From Clostridium felsineum DSM 794 (lineage in GTDB: Bacteria; Bacillota; Clostridia; Clostridiales; Clostridiaceae): a DNA stretch of 64,000 nucleotides. The notes beneath the pieces were generated by a model. The model saw only the letters and a program-made list of their open reading frames with translations, did not search any database and was not told where the DNA came from. The first letter of the stretch is position 1. Every line of letters begins with the position of its first letter. Positions 25,478 to 35,704 of this stretch are shown here, piece after piece. Made by a program: the position numbers and the translations under genes. Location: contig NZ_CP096980.1 in assembly GCF_002006355.2 (NCBI RefSeq), positions 1,550,001 through 1,614,000 on the forward strand, given 5' to 3'.

Positions 25478-26344
25478 ATGAAATTAAAAGAAATATTCAC
25501 TATTTATTTTAAGAAGATTTGGTATACGATACTGTTAATTTTAAGTACTATATATATTTGGCATTTTAAAAGTAATATTTATCAACTTAAAGAGATTAAT
25601 GTTACAAATTTGATTTTTATATTATGGATTGTTCTTTTATTATTTCCTTTATTTTCTGAAATGGAGTTTTTAGGTATAAAGCTAAAAAAAGAAGTAGAAA
25701 AAGCAAAAGCTGAAGTAAAAGAAAATTTAAATGATTTGTATATGCAGATTATGGAATTAAAAATTTCTAATTCCAATACAAACACAATAAATTTCGGAAA
25801 TGATGTTCTTCCTTCAGAACAAAAAATCAAGGAAATGTGTCAGGAATTTCTAAACAATTTAAATACTATAGATGATAATTTGAATGGATTAAAGTCTAAA
25901 ACTCAAGAAAATAAATCAACAGAACCAGGAATACATGACATTGTTGATGTTGATGCTGAAATTGCTGAAGAATCTGTATATTTATTTAAAGTTAGGTTAA
26001 TAATTGAAAAGAATTTAACAGATTTATGTGAAAAAACAGGTTATAATGGTCGTAAGTCGATGTTCACAATGCTAGAATATCTATATAAATGTGAAGTAAT
26101 AAATTTGAAAACAGTAGATCTAATCAGGCAAATTGTGAAAATTGCCAATAGAGGTGTTCATAACGAAATAGTTAGTAATAAATATATTAATTTTATTAAA
26201 CAAGTTTTTCCAGAACTTAAAAAACAACTTTATGGAATTAATACTCAATTACATTATCATACTTGCTCACGATGTAATTATTCCGGTTACTCCCCAATAG
26301 AGAATGTTTGTCCTAAATGCGGATTTATAAGTGATGATGATTGA
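25478..26344 (+). CDS. Membrane protein with DUF4145/HEPN-like domain and zinc ribbon
   Basis: A 288-residue protein. Two transmembrane segments near residues 12-30 and 42-62 are followed by a coiled-coil linker. A helical domain (about 165-255) with KVRLIIEKNLTDLCEK and IVKIANRGVHNEIVS resembles DUF4145/HEPN-type domains, and the C-terminus is a zinc ribbon (CSRCNY...CPKCGF). The Arg-His spacing (RGVH) is not the classic RX4H, so catalytic activity is uncertain. It sits between two accessory genes and is plausibly a sensor or effector in a defence-like block. Confidence 0.55.
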   Translation: MKLKEIFTIYFKKIWYTILLILSTIYIWHFKSNIYQLKEINVTNLIFILWIVLLLFPLFSEMEFLGIKLKKEVEKAKAEVKENLNDLYMQIMELKISNSNTNTINFGNDVLPSEQKIKEMCQEFLNNLNTIDDNLNGLKSKTQENKSTEPGIHDIVDVDAEIAEESVYLFKVRLIIEKNLTDLCEKTGYNGRKSMFTMLEYLYKCEVINLKTVDLIRQIVKIANRGVHNEIVSNKYINFIKQVFPELKKQLYGINTQLHYHTCSRCNYSGYSPIENVCPKCGFISDDD

Positions 26345-26534
26345 TTAAATATTGATAATTTTCTACAAGTTATTAGATTTATAATTACAAAAAAATATAA
26401 TATAAAAATTATGATGTTGAAAATGATATTTATGATTAAATTTAGAAAAGTAAGACAAATGTAACCACTAATAAATGACATTTAAGTTGTTAATACATTA
26501 AATTAACTAATATATATGAATAAGGAGAGATAAT

Positions 26535-27845
26535 ATGGGTATTATAGAAGTTTTAATCAGTGTTTTTACAGGAGTGTTTGGTAATAGTATATATGATTAT
26601 ATTACAAAAGAAAATTTAGAGGATAAAATTAAGGATGCATATAATAATGCAAGTAAAAGTTTTTATAAAATTTATGGAAATAAGTATGGCGATAGTCTTA
26701 ATAGTTTTTTGACAAGACAAGAAAATTTAGATTTGATTATAAATTTATTTGATTTTTCAAAGAAAGATCCCATTATAAAAGATTTTAATAATTATTCATA
26801 TGATAACAGTAAATTTGCTAATAATGAAGTAATAAGCAAATTTATAATATTATTTAAAGAAGAAATAAAAAAAGATTTAAATTTAGGTAAGATATTAGCA
26901 GAAAAAGAACATATAAATGAACAACATCGTATAAGACAAAATGTAGAGGATATTTTACAACTAGTAAAAATCAATGCGTCAAAAGATAGAGGTATTGATG
27001 ATAGAAAAATTAATTTTGATGAAATTATGGATATATACAATGAAAAAAATCAATTGGAGCAGGATTATAAACTAATTAAGTGGATACATATAAATAAAGC
27101 TCATAAGGAAGGAATTGTATTAAAAGCATACATTGAATATAAAAGAAATAATTTTGAATTAGCTAAAAAAGTCTTTAGCTATATAGTTGAACAATACGAA
27201 GAGGAATTTGAATTTAATAATACAATAGCATTAATAGATGAAAAGCTTGGGAATCTTGAACAGGCAGAGAAGAGATATCTTTTAGTTTTGAAAAAAAATC
27301 CTAAAAGTTTAAATAGTTTGTTTAATATTGGTACATTATATGCAACGAAACTTGAAAAAATTGAAGAAGGATTAAAATATCTATTTAATGCTAATAAAAT
27401 AGCGCCTGATGATAGTGAAGTGTTAAATAATATTGGTGCAATATATAAAGACAAGATTCATGATTATTCCAATGCAAAGAAATATTTTGAATGTTCGATA
27501 CATTGTTCAACAGATAATCCACTGCCATATATTAATATGGGGGAATTATACTTAGAATTTTACAAGGAATATGATAAAGCTGTTAAATTATATGAGGAAG
27601 CCTTGAATATTCCTAGGATGGATAATATAGATAGAATGCAAATACATAATATGTTAGGATTGATATATGGAAGTATCAAATTTCATGATAGAGCTAAATC
27701 CGCAATGCATTTTGAAAAGGCTATAAAAATAAATTCGGATTTCAAAGAGGCAAAAATGAACTTAAATATTATAAAGTCAAGCCAAAAATATTTTGATATG
27801 TTTAAAACAATATCTTCTAATAAAATTATAGATTTGTTGAAATAA
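26535..27845 (+). CDS. TPR-repeat protein, cargo
   Basis: A 436-residue protein. The N-terminal 130 residues are helical with a hydrophobic start (MGIIEVLISVFTGVFGNSIY), like the helical N-terminal domains of some NACHT/STAND proteins. From about residue 185 there are at least five tetratricopeptide repeats (for example LEQAEKRYLLVLKKNPKSLN, then GLKYLFNANKIAPDDSEVLN). It lacks an NTPase domain. It is probably a protein-interaction adaptor in the accessory block, ending 30 nt before the terminator upstream of topB. Confidence 0.65.
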   Translation: MGIIEVLISVFTGVFGNSIYDYITKENLEDKIKDAYNNASKSFYKIYGNKYGDSLNSFLTRQENLDLIINLFDFSKKDPIIKDFNNYSYDNSKFANNEVISKFIILFKEEIKKDLNLGKILAEKEHINEQHRIRQNVEDILQLVKINASKDRGIDDRKINFDEIMDIYNEKNQLEQDYKLIKWIHINKAHKEGIVLKAYIEYKRNNFELAKKVFSYIVEQYEEEFEFNNTIALIDEKLGNLEQAEKRYLLVLKKNPKSLNSLFNIGTLYATKLEKIEEGLKYLFNANKIAPDDSEVLNNIGAIYKDKIHDYSNAKKYFECSIHCSTDNPLPYINMGELYLEFYKEYDKAVKLYEEALNIPRMDNIDRMQIHNMLGLIYGSIKFHDRAKSAMHFEKAIKINSDFKEAKMNLNIIKSSQKYFDMFKTISSNKIIDLLK

Positions 27846-27874
27846 TATGAAAAAATAAATATATTATTATTTAT

Positions 27875-27904
27875 AAGGTCGCTTATTCAGGCGACCTTTT
27901 TTTA
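27875..27904 (+). terminator. Strong terminator 16 nt before topB
   Basis: AAGGTCGC (27875-27882) pairs perfectly with GCGACCTT (27891-27898), followed by seven T. The TTG start of topB is at 27920 with GGGGTG between, so no promoter fits downstream of the hairpin. Confidence 0.85.
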
Positions 27905-27919
27905 CGTGGGGTGATTTAA

Positions 27920-30127
27920 TTGATTGTTATATATGCAGAGAAACCAGATATAGCAGAAAAGTTAGCAGCTATATTAGGTAAATGCTGTGTAGAAGATACA
28001 GAGCTTACACTTGATATTCTTATTGATTCTAAATTCAAGAAAAAACTAACTGCTTATGAAAATGAAAAAGGCTTTTTTAGATGTGTATTTGAAGGAAAAG
28101 AATATTTAGTTACTTGGGGTTTTGGTCATATGGCAGAGTTAAAACAGGCTAAGGAATATGATCCAAAATACAAAGTATGGAAGGAAGAAAATTTTCCTTT
28201 TGTTCCAGAACATTTTCAGATACAGATTAAGAAAGAAGCAAATGTAAAAAAGCAGTTTCAGGTAATTAAAAAGTTATTTAATGATGTTAAAACAGAAATG
28301 ATTATTAATGCAACAGACAGCGACAGGGAAGGACAGCTTATATTTGATTGGGTGAGAAGTTTATCTAAAACTAAAAAGCCATGCATGAGGTTATGGCTTA
28401 ATTCTTATACAAAAGAAGAAGTTGTAAATGCACTTCATCAACTAAAAAGTAATGATGATTATATCAATCTTACTAGAGCTGCAAGATGCAGAAGTTTAGC
28501 AGATTGGCTTGTTGGAATTAATCTCACTGCTGTAAGTACTATTAAGTATGGTACAAGTAAAAATATGTTTCCTATAGGAAGAGTTCAAACAGCTGTTCTT
28601 TATATGATAGTTGAAAAAGAACTGGAATTAAGGCAGTTTAAAAAAGAAACTTATTATGTCATTGAAGCACAGTGTAGAACTAAAGACAATAAGGAATTCA
28701 CATCAACTTGGTTTAATGAAGATGGTAATAAACTTTCTGATAAAGAAGAGGCAGAGGAAATAGTTAAATCACTTAAAGATTTAAAGGGAAAGGTATTAAA
28801 TTATGCTGAAAATGAAACTAGGAAAAAGCCACCTCTCCTTTATGACCTTACAAACCTTCAAATGGATTCCAATATAAAATATGGACTTACAGCAAAAGAA
28901 ACTCTTAAGATTGCGCAAAAACTTTATCAAGAGCAACTGCTTACTTATCCAAGGACAGATTCCAGGTATCTTCCTAAAAGTAAAAAGGTTGAAATCGAGA
29001 AGATTATAAAAAGCTTTCCTTGTGTATATGAAAATTTGAAAGAAAATGTTTTAAAGTACTTAATATTAGAAAACAACAGAGTATTTGATGATAACAAAGT
29101 AAATAGCCATTATGCTATTATTCCAACTTATAAGACAGCAACAGAAGATTTATCGCAAAAAGAAATAATGGTATATGGACTTGTTGCTAGAAGTTTACTT
29201 AAGGTTTTTATGTGTGATGTAGCATACAGTAATAAGAAAATTGTTATAGGAATAGGTGATGAAACATTTGCTTTTAGAGGTAGAAAAATTGTAAAGGAAG
29301 GGTGGAGAGCAGCAGAGAAGAAGCTCAATAACATTAAGCTTGATTATGAAGAGGAAAGTGATAGTGAAGAAAATACAATTGATATGACCAGTGATATAAA
29401 AATTAATATTGATGATGAAGTAGAAATAATGAAAATCAATGTAGTGGAGAAGATAAGTAGGGCACCAGCTAGATTTACAGAAAGAAGTATTCTTCGTGCT
29501 ATGGAAACCTGTGGTAAGAAGGTAGTTAAGGAAGAATTAAGAGAAGCATTAAAAGAGCATGGTATAGGTACTCCAGCAACTAGGGCAGATATAATAGAAA
29601 AATTAATAAGTAGTAGTTATATAACTAGAAAAGGTAGATATTTAATACCTACAGAAAAAGCCAAGAAGCTTATAGAAAGGCTCCCAATAGAAGAAATTAA
29701 ATCCCCTAATTTTACTGGTGAATGGGAATATAAATTATCACTGGTGGAAAAAGGGGAACTTTCATCAGAGGATTTCTTTAAAGAAAGTATGAATACAGCA
29801 ATAAGCATGACTGAAAAGCTAAAAACAACAAAAAGAGAAGTTATAGGTTGTAATACACTCGGTAAGTGTCCAGAATGTGATGGAGAAATTATAGAAGGTA
29901 AAAAAGGATATGGATGCACTAATTATGCTAATGGTTGTAAGTTTATAATATGGAAAAATGCCTGTGGTGCTAAAATTAATTCCGCTAATGTAAGAATATT
30001 ATTAAATGGTGGTACTACAGGTAAAGTAACATGCAGAAAAAAAGACGGAACAACATACACTGCAAGGTTAAAACTTGTTAAAGAAAAAGATAATGAACAC
30101 TATAAAGTAATTGCAATAAAAGTGTAG
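27920..30127 (+). CDS. topB: DNA topoisomerase III
   Basis: A 735-residue type IA topoisomerase. TTG start after GGGGTG. The Toprim domain starts IVIYAEKPDIAEKLA and includes NATDSDREGQ; the DNA-binding core has FPIGRVQTAVL; the catalytic Tyr is at residue 343 in LTYPRTDSRYLP. A C-terminal zinc-finger-like segment CPECDGEII...CTNYANGC lies near residues 650-675, followed by the typical topoisomerase C-terminal repeat (GKVTCRKKDGTTYTARLKL). Plasmid TopB proteins decatenate DNA during replication and conjugation. Full length. Confidence 0.92.
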   Translation: MIVIYAEKPDIAEKLAAILGKCCVEDTELTLDILIDSKFKKKLTAYENEKGFFRCVFEGKEYLVTWGFGHMAELKQAKEYDPKYKVWKEENFPFVPEHFQIQIKKEANVKKQFQVIKKLFNDVKTEMIINATDSDREGQLIFDWVRSLSKTKKPCMRLWLNSYTKEEVVNALHQLKSNDDYINLTRAARCRSLADWLVGINLTAVSTIKYGTSKNMFPIGRVQTAVLYMIVEKELELRQFKKETYYVIEAQCRTKDNKEFTSTWFNEDGNKLSDKEEAEEIVKSLKDLKGKVLNYAENETRKKPPLLYDLTNLQMDSNIKYGLTAKETLKIAQKLYQEQLLTYPRTDSRYLPKSKKVEIEKIIKSFPCVYENLKENVLKYLILENNRVFDDNKVNSHYAIIPTYKTATEDLSQKEIMVYGLVARSLLKVFMCDVAYSNKKIVIGIGDETFAFRGRKIVKEGWRAAEKKLNNIKLDYEEESDSEENTIDMTSDIKINIDDEVEIMKINVVEKISRAPARFTERSILRAMETCGKKVVKEELREALKEHGIGTPATRADIIEKLISSSYITRKGRYLIPTEKAKKLIERLPIEEIKSPNFTGEWEYKLSLVEKGELSSEDFFKESMNTAISMTEKLKTTKREVIGCNTLGKCPECDGEIIEGKKGYGCTNYANGCKFIIWKNACGAKINSANVRILLNGGTTGKVTCRKKDGTTYTARLKLVKEKDNEHYKVIAIKV

Positions 30128-30150
30128 ATAATAGAAAGGTTGGAGATAAG

Positions 30151-30660
30151 ATGTATTACGTAAATTTAAAACAGGAAAAAATACTAAATCTCATAAATAA
30201 ATTTGGATGTATGACGTATGACCAGATTAAAAAGCTTAATAATTTGAGAAATTTAGACAAGCAACTTAAAACACTTGTAAGGCAGAAAATGTTAAAAATA
30301 ATTGAAGATAATATCTATGTGCCTATAGGTATTAGAGAAATAAATAGAAAGATTCTTAGAGCTATTGATATATACATCTATTTAATCAATGCAGATAAAG
30401 AAAAAAATATTGAATGGTGTACTCTTAATGATTTTCCTTTTGTAATGTCATTTTTCAGAAATGGTAAGGTTTTTGATGTAGCAGTTATAGAAGAAGGAGA
30501 GGAGCTTATATATTCAACTGCAATAAATAGGAAAGCTTCAGAAAGAATAATAATTATTATAGAAAATAAAGATCAGATTGAAAAGATAAAAATAAATGAA
30601 AAAGTAAAGTACTGCACTATAAAAGATGGTGCGGTTATTTTTTTAGGAGGAGATGAATAA
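30151..30660 (+). CDS. Winged-helix protein, DUF5697-like
   Basis: A 169-residue protein. The N-terminal 50 residues (NLKQEKILNLINKFGCMTYDQIKKLN, then LKTLVRQKMLKI) form a winged helix; the C-terminal half looks like a small alpha/beta domain resembling those of clostridial plasmid/ICE proteins of the replication-relaxation type. It lies between topB and the VirD4/TraG gene, so a role in conjugation or plasmid replication control is plausible. It is followed by a small gene. Confidence 0.5.
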   Translation: MYYVNLKQEKILNLINKFGCMTYDQIKKLNNLRNLDKQLKTLVRQKMLKIIEDNIYVPIGIREINRKILRAIDIYIYLINADKEKNIEWCTLNDFPFVMSFFRNGKVFDVAVIEEGEELIYSTAINRKASERIIIIIENKDQIEKIKINEKVKYCTIKDGAVIFLGGDE

Positions 30661-30664
30661 ATAG

Positions 30665-30898
30665 ATGGCTGCATTTAAATTTAGTGACAAAGATATAGTT
30701 GAAAAGATGCCCCATATTGGGGATGTTGTAGTTAAAAGTAGAGGAGAGGTTAAAGATAAATTCATAATAATTAAAGAGTATGAATGTTTCTTTTTAGCAG
30801 TTGCACAAAGACTTGGATTTAGAGAATGTTTCAGTAAAGCAAGTTTTGCACTTTCTGAATTTAAAATAGAAAGAAAAGAGATGATTACAAATGCATGA
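30665..30898 (+). CDS. Hypothetical protein, 77 residues, upstream of traG
   Basis: GGAGGAG lies upstream, overlapping the previous gene's end. The protein is soluble and alpha/beta, with VEKMPHIGDVVVKSRGE and an aromatic-rich middle. It overlaps the TraG start by 8 bases, which implies translational coupling with the coupling protein. No family is recognised. Confidence 0.5.
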   Translation: MAAFKFSDKDIVEKMPHIGDVVVKSRGEVKDKFIIIKEYECFFLAVAQRLGFRECFSKASFALSEFKIERKEMITNA

Positions 30899-32160
30899 GA
30901 AACATAAGTATAAACTTATTCTGTACATGTTCCCAATTTACCTTGTAGCTTGTATATATTTATTAATTCCATTAGTTGTATTAAAACAGAAACTATCAAA
31001 GGTTAGTTTAATGAGCAGTTCAGGTATTGATTTATTTCAAACAGTAGATATGTATAAAAATCCTATGCAAAGTTTAAGTGTTATTGTAAGTGATGGTAAA
31101 GTGCTTAAAGGTTTTATATTAGCTTTTTTACTGTTTACAGTTATACTTGTTGTACTATACTTCTTATTTAAGAATATGGAAACAGGAGAAGAGCAGAACG
31201 GTGTAAATTATTTAAAGGATAATGGAACACAGGGGACAGCAAATTGGATGGATAATGAAGAAGCTAAAAAAGTACTTGGTGTTGGAACTGAAGAAGGTTT
31301 GGTATTTGGAACTGTAAAGGATGGTATTAAAAATAAAATGGTTACGCTGCCTCCAGATACATTCTTTAATAAAAACATAGCTGTATTTGGTGCAAGTGGA
31401 AGTATGAAAAGCAGAAGCTTTGTAAGACCTAATATAATGCAAATAGCTGAACTTGGTGAATCAATTATTTTAACAGATCCTAAGTCAGAGATTTTTGAAT
31501 CTATGTCTGAATTTTTAAGAGATAAAGGATATAACGTCAAGGCTTTAAATTTAGTTAATATGATTAATTCTGATAGGTGGAATCCGCTAAATGAAGTAGA
31601 AGATGACATATCAGCTCAAAGTTTTGCTGAAACTGTTATGGCAAATACAAAAGAGCCAGGAGCAAGACAGGATGAATTTTGGAGTAAAACAGAAATGAAT
31701 CTTTTAAAAGCTCTAGTTTTATATGTAGTTAAAGAAAATCCAGAAGAAGAGAGAAACTTATCGGCGGTGTATTCAATGTTAGCGTTAAATGATCCTTCAA
31801 CTATAGATGCAGTATTTAGGGCTTTACCTTCAACGCATCCAGCTAAAATGCCTTACAATATATATTCACAAGCTAGTGAAAATGTAAGAACAGGAGTTGT
31901 TATAGGTTTAGGCTCAAAGCTTCAAGTATTTCAAAATAAGTTAGTACAGAATCTAACATCAACCAGTGATATTGACTTAACTCTACCCAAAAAAGAAAAG
32001 TGTGCATATTTTTGCATAACTTCAGACATGGAGTCAACATTTGATTTTATAGCAGGGTTATTTTTTTCGTTCCTTTTTATAAAGTTAGTTAAATATGCAG
32101 ATTATGCACCAAAAAAAGGACAGCAAGATGTATATTTTATCTTGGACGAGTTCCCAAACG
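30891..32160 (+). CDS. traG: VirD4/TraG coupling protein, exon 1 (interrupted by group II intron)
   Basis: The N-terminal 423 codons of a type IV coupling protein that brings DNA to the conjugation channel. Two N-terminal transmembrane segments lie near residues 10-32 and 75-98. GASGSMKSRSFVRPN (about residue 167) is the P-loop region, with Met where Gly is usual, and FILDEFPN is Walker B. The exon breaks within codon 424 after CCAAACG. Joined to 34958-35631 it gives 1,944 nt, exactly 648 codons, with the expected DEFPN-V-GAIPDF junction. Without splicing, translation ends 56 nt into the intron at TAA (32216). Confidence 0.88.
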
Positions 32161-34957
32161 GTATGACACGTTCTACAGTTAAAACGGTAGAAATAACCGA
32201 CAAAGCTGTAGCTTAAAACAATAAATGTTTTAAAGAACTATATAACTGAAATCTCAAATGATAGGGTAACGCCTTGAAGGGGATTCGCTAAAACTTTGGA
32301 TAGCGTTCAACTATGCGTGAGTTGAGGGTTATAAGTCCAAAGAAGTCGTGTGAAGCATACCCTAATATTTCTGACTTGGAAGTAAGGAAAGATGTCTGGA
32401 GGCAGATGTTGTGTGTGACAATGCGGGCGGGGTTATTATATGGTTAGAATGACTAAATTAAGAGTCTGACGAAGCTCTGAATGTACGGCTCTAAAGGAAT
32501 AATCTACAGAAATGTAGACATACCATAAGGTATGTAAGTGAGGTAAAGTAAAAGTTGTTAGTATGAAATACCTTCTGTGCTCATGGGGCACAGGTATCCT
32601 AAACGGTAGTTTGAGGATAATACTTACAGGGCTAAAGGAGCGACCTAAGTAATAACAATCCTAAGTTATATGGAACGTGGAAAGCAACTAACGTAGGAGT
32701 CAAATGCAAGGCGATTAAAGAACTACGGTTGTACTGAAAATAGATTAATTCTATATAAATGCATTTATAGTTGTGAGAGTAGTGCCACAGTAGCAATGAA
32801 ACCATAATAATAAGTGGTGGAGCGATAGGCACAAGCCAACATTAGTTTTATTAATATATCTATATAGTAATCAACTATTAAATAGAGGAGATTTTCATAG
32901 CTGTCGAGGTGTGACTAAGAAAAAATCATTCTCCACAAAGGGATGGTTACTATGACAAAACGAATTGTAAACAGAGCAGAGCGAAATGCAGAAAGATATG
33001 ATGCAAAAGAAGTAGCATATAGATTGTATAAAAACAGCCTAGGTAATAAAAAATTTGACAGGCTCATGCCTCTTATTCTATCAGAACAAAATGTAATTCT
33101 TGCATATCGTAATATATGCAAAAACAAAGGAAGTTTAACTCCTAGCATTGACGGCAAGACAATAACTGATATAGATGAACTATCTATAGAAGCAGTTATT
33201 AAAACAGTGGGAAACAAGCTTAATAATTATCAACCTAAAAAAGTAAGAAGAGTTGAAATACCAAAACCTAATGGTAAAACAAGACCACTAGGAATACTGA
33301 GCATATGGGACAGATTAATTCAACAATGTATTTTACAAATATTAGAACCAATTTGTGAAGCCAAGTTTCATGAAAGAAGTAATGGTTTTAGACCATATCG
33401 TTCAACTCAAAATGCAATAGCACAATGTTATAAAATGGCACAAATACAGAATTTGCATTATGTAGTGGATGTTGATATTGTAGGATTCTTTGATAACATA
33501 GACCATCATAAGTTAATACGCCAGTTATGGGCATTAGGTATATGTGATAGGAAGCTAATAGTAATACTCAAACAAATGCTAAAGGCGGAAATATTATTCA
33601 ATGATATAATAATTACCCCTGAAACAGGAACACCACAAGGGGGCATATTATCACCGCTTTTATCGAATATTGTACTTAATGAATTAGATTGGTGGATAGC
33701 AAATCAATGGGAAATGTTTAAAATTAGAGAAGGCTCAACAGGTTATGAATTTAGAAAAGTTGATAAGAAAGGGAACATCACAATAGATAGGTCGCAGAGA
33801 TGGAGCAAGCTAAGGGAAAAAACAGAATTAAAGGAAATGTATATCGTAAGATATGCAGATGACTTCAAAGTATTCTGTAGAGATTATGTAACTGCACAGA
33901 AGTTAATGTGTGCAGTAAAGCTTTGGCTCTCAGAAAATCTACACCTGCAAACAAGTGATGAAAAGTCTGGAATTAAAAATCTTAGGAAAAATTATACAAC
34001 ATTTTTAGGAATTAAATTCAAAGTAATTCCTAAAGAAAATAAATGGATTGTTACCTCCCACATTGCTGATAAAAGTAAGGATAGCGTAATTAAGAAAATA
34101 AGGAATATATGGGGCAATATTAAAAATCCATCTAAACAATTTGAATTGGATAAAAATATAAGTCTCTATAACTCAATTGTAATCGGTATGCATAATTACT
34201 ACAGCATGGCAACTATGGTATCTAAAGATTTTGCTGAAATTTCTTATAAAGTAGTGGGAAAAAGTAATGGAATGAATCACAATAATAGAGCTTACTCTAT
34301 AGAAAGAGATGGCAGTATTACGAGTAAATTCATCCTTAAGAAATATGGAAAATCCAAACAGCTAAGATGGATAAAAGACAGAGTTATAATTCCTATTGGT
34401 TATGTTTCTCATGAATATCCTAAATATAAAAGAAGAGAAGTAAATAAATATATCAGTAAATCTACTGATAATGGAAACTGCATTAGTTTTGATGTAATCA
34501 AGCATATGATGAAAAATACTCATAATTATCCGACAATTGAAATGGCTGATAATGCACTGTCAAGATATATAGCTCAGAAAGGGAAATGTGCAATTACACA
34601 CAAGCCTTTGTTTATTGGAGATATGGACTGTAGACATATAAAGTCATATAAGAATAAAAGAAATGATACATATGCTAATCTGATTATATTGTCAAAAGAT
34701 GTATCAACCATTATTGATGCCACAAAGCCTGAAATAATAAAAGAGTATGTAGATAAATTAATTTTTACAATGGAAATGCGGGAAAAGGTTAATAAGCTTC
34801 GTATGTTAAGAGAGCTGGAAATAATACAATTCGATGACTATATAGATACTAAAAAATAAAATTAAGTCGGTGGAACGCCGTATGACGAGAAATTGTCATG
34901 TACGGTGTGGAGTGGGGGAAAAGTCCGAGTCCTTGACAGAGACTTACCTATCACTAT
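32161..34957 (+). mobile_element. Group II intron inserted in traG
   Basis: A 2,797-bp intron in the same orientation as traG. It starts GTATG and ends AT just before the second exon. Exons joined at these limits restore the TraG frame exactly. The first 790 bases are non-coding, structured RNA, followed by a 635-codon reverse transcriptase/maturase. Domain V lies at about 34872-34909: GCCGTATG, a GAGAAATT loop region and CATGTACGGT form the hairpin, with a CGC-like triad in place of the commoner AGC. The 5' end GTATG deviates from the usual GTGYG. It should splice from the traG mRNA; otherwise coupling protein is lost. Confidence 0.85.
32952..34859 (+). CDS. ltrA: Group II intron reverse transcriptase/maturase with HNH-like domain
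   Basis: A 635-residue protein. ATG 32952 follows AAAGGG at good spacing; the ATG at 32943 touches that site. RT motifs include KPNGKTRPLGILSIWDRLIQQ, GFRPYRSTQNA, VDVDIVGFFDNIDH, GTPQGGILSPLLSNIVLNE and the catalytic YADDF near residue 300. The maturase domain X follows, then a C-terminal HNH-like segment (GKCAITHKPL...DMDCRHIKSY...YANLIIL, about 535-585) with partly altered residues. It would promote splicing and retrohoming of the intron. Confidence 0.9.
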   Translation: MTKRIVNRAERNAERYDAKEVAYRLYKNSLGNKKFDRLMPLILSEQNVILAYRNICKNKGSLTPSIDGKTITDIDELSIEAVIKTVGNKLNNYQPKKVRRVEIPKPNGKTRPLGILSIWDRLIQQCILQILEPICEAKFHERSNGFRPYRSTQNAIAQCYKMAQIQNLHYVVDVDIVGFFDNIDHHKLIRQLWALGICDRKLIVILKQMLKAEILFNDIIITPETGTPQGGILSPLLSNIVLNELDWWIANQWEMFKIREGSTGYEFRKVDKKGNITIDRSQRWSKLREKTELKEMYIVRYADDFKVFCRDYVTAQKLMCAVKLWLSENLHLQTSDEKSGIKNLRKNYTTFLGIKFKVIPKENKWIVTSHIADKSKDSVIKKIRNIWGNIKNPSKQFELDKNISLYNSIVIGMHNYYSMATMVSKDFAEISYKVVGKSNGMNHNNRAYSIERDGSITSKFILKKYGKSKQLRWIKDRVIIPIGYVSHEYPKYKRREVNKYISKSTDNGNCISFDVIKHMMKNTHNYPTIEMADNALSRYIAQKGKCAITHKPLFIGDMDCRHIKSYKNKRNDTYANLIILSKDVSTIIDATKPEIIKEYVDKLIFTMEMREKVNKLRMLRELEIIQFDDYIDTKK

Positions 34958-35631
34958 TCGGCGCCATACCTGACTTTACAAAGAAAATATCAACCATGAG
35001 ATCAAGAGGAATTTCAAGTTGTGTAATATTTCAGAATATAGCTCAACTTCAAAATAGATACCCCAATAATGGGTGGTCTGAGATTATAGGAAATTGTGAT
35101 AGTAGATTGTTTTTGGGAGCAACGGATATAATTACAGCTGAATTTGTATCAAAGCTATTGGGTACAACTACTGTTAAGGATACAAGTTTAAGTAAATCAG
35201 CAGGGTTTGAGGGTATGATGGATTTTGGAAAGATAACAAGTAGAGCTGTTAAAAGAAATCTCATGAATCCAGATGAAATATTAAGACTTCCAAATAAAAA
35301 TGAAATACTTATTTTAAGAGGGCAAAAGCCTTTAATACTTGATAAGATGGATTACACTAAACATAGACTTTCAAAAGAAATGAAACCTATAAAGGTAAGC
35401 GATTATAAGCCAGAATGGACACAAGAATATTTTCAGGAAGAGAATAAAAAGACACTTAAAAAAGCACAAGATAAGTCCAGTGAAGATAATTTAGGAAATA
35501 ACAATTCTGATACTGAAGAACCTAAGATAAAAGAAAATGAAAGTATAAAACATTCATTTGGTGATAGTAAAGATAGTTTAAATAGCAAAAATACTAAGAT
35601 TAAAACAACTAAAAAATCTGATTTTTGGTAA
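34958..35631 (+). CDS. traG: VirD4/TraG coupling protein, exon 2
   Basis: The C-terminal 224 codons of the coupling protein, starting within a codon (TCGGCGCC). The reading begins GAIPDFTKKISTMRSRGI, followed by FQNIAQLQNRYPNNGW, NCDSRLFLGATD and the C-terminal Ser/Lys/Asn-rich tail ending KKSDFW. This is the usual C-terminal part of TraG/VirD4 ATPases of Firmicutes. An in-frame ATG exists upstream at 34870, but that sequence belongs to the intron. Confidence 0.88.
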
Positions 35632-35634
35632 ACA

Positions 35635-35664
35635 AAACTTCTCATAAAGGGGAGTTATTTTTAT
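35635..35664 (+). terminator. Terminator-like hairpin after traG
   Basis: AACTTCTC (35635-35642) pairs with GGGGAGTT (35650-35657), with two G.U pairs, followed by a T-rich run. It lies about 40 nt before the S1-domain gene and matches the recurrent leader layout. Confidence 0.55.
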
Positions 35665-35704
35665 ATAGAAAAATAAAATATTAAAATTTTAAGGAGATGT
35701 TTTT

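Noticed and set aside
32161..32951. A separate non-coding RNA gene or pseudogene in the 790 bases after the traG break
   Set aside because: This is the 5' structured part of the group II intron; exon joining at 32160/34958 restores the TraG frame exactly.
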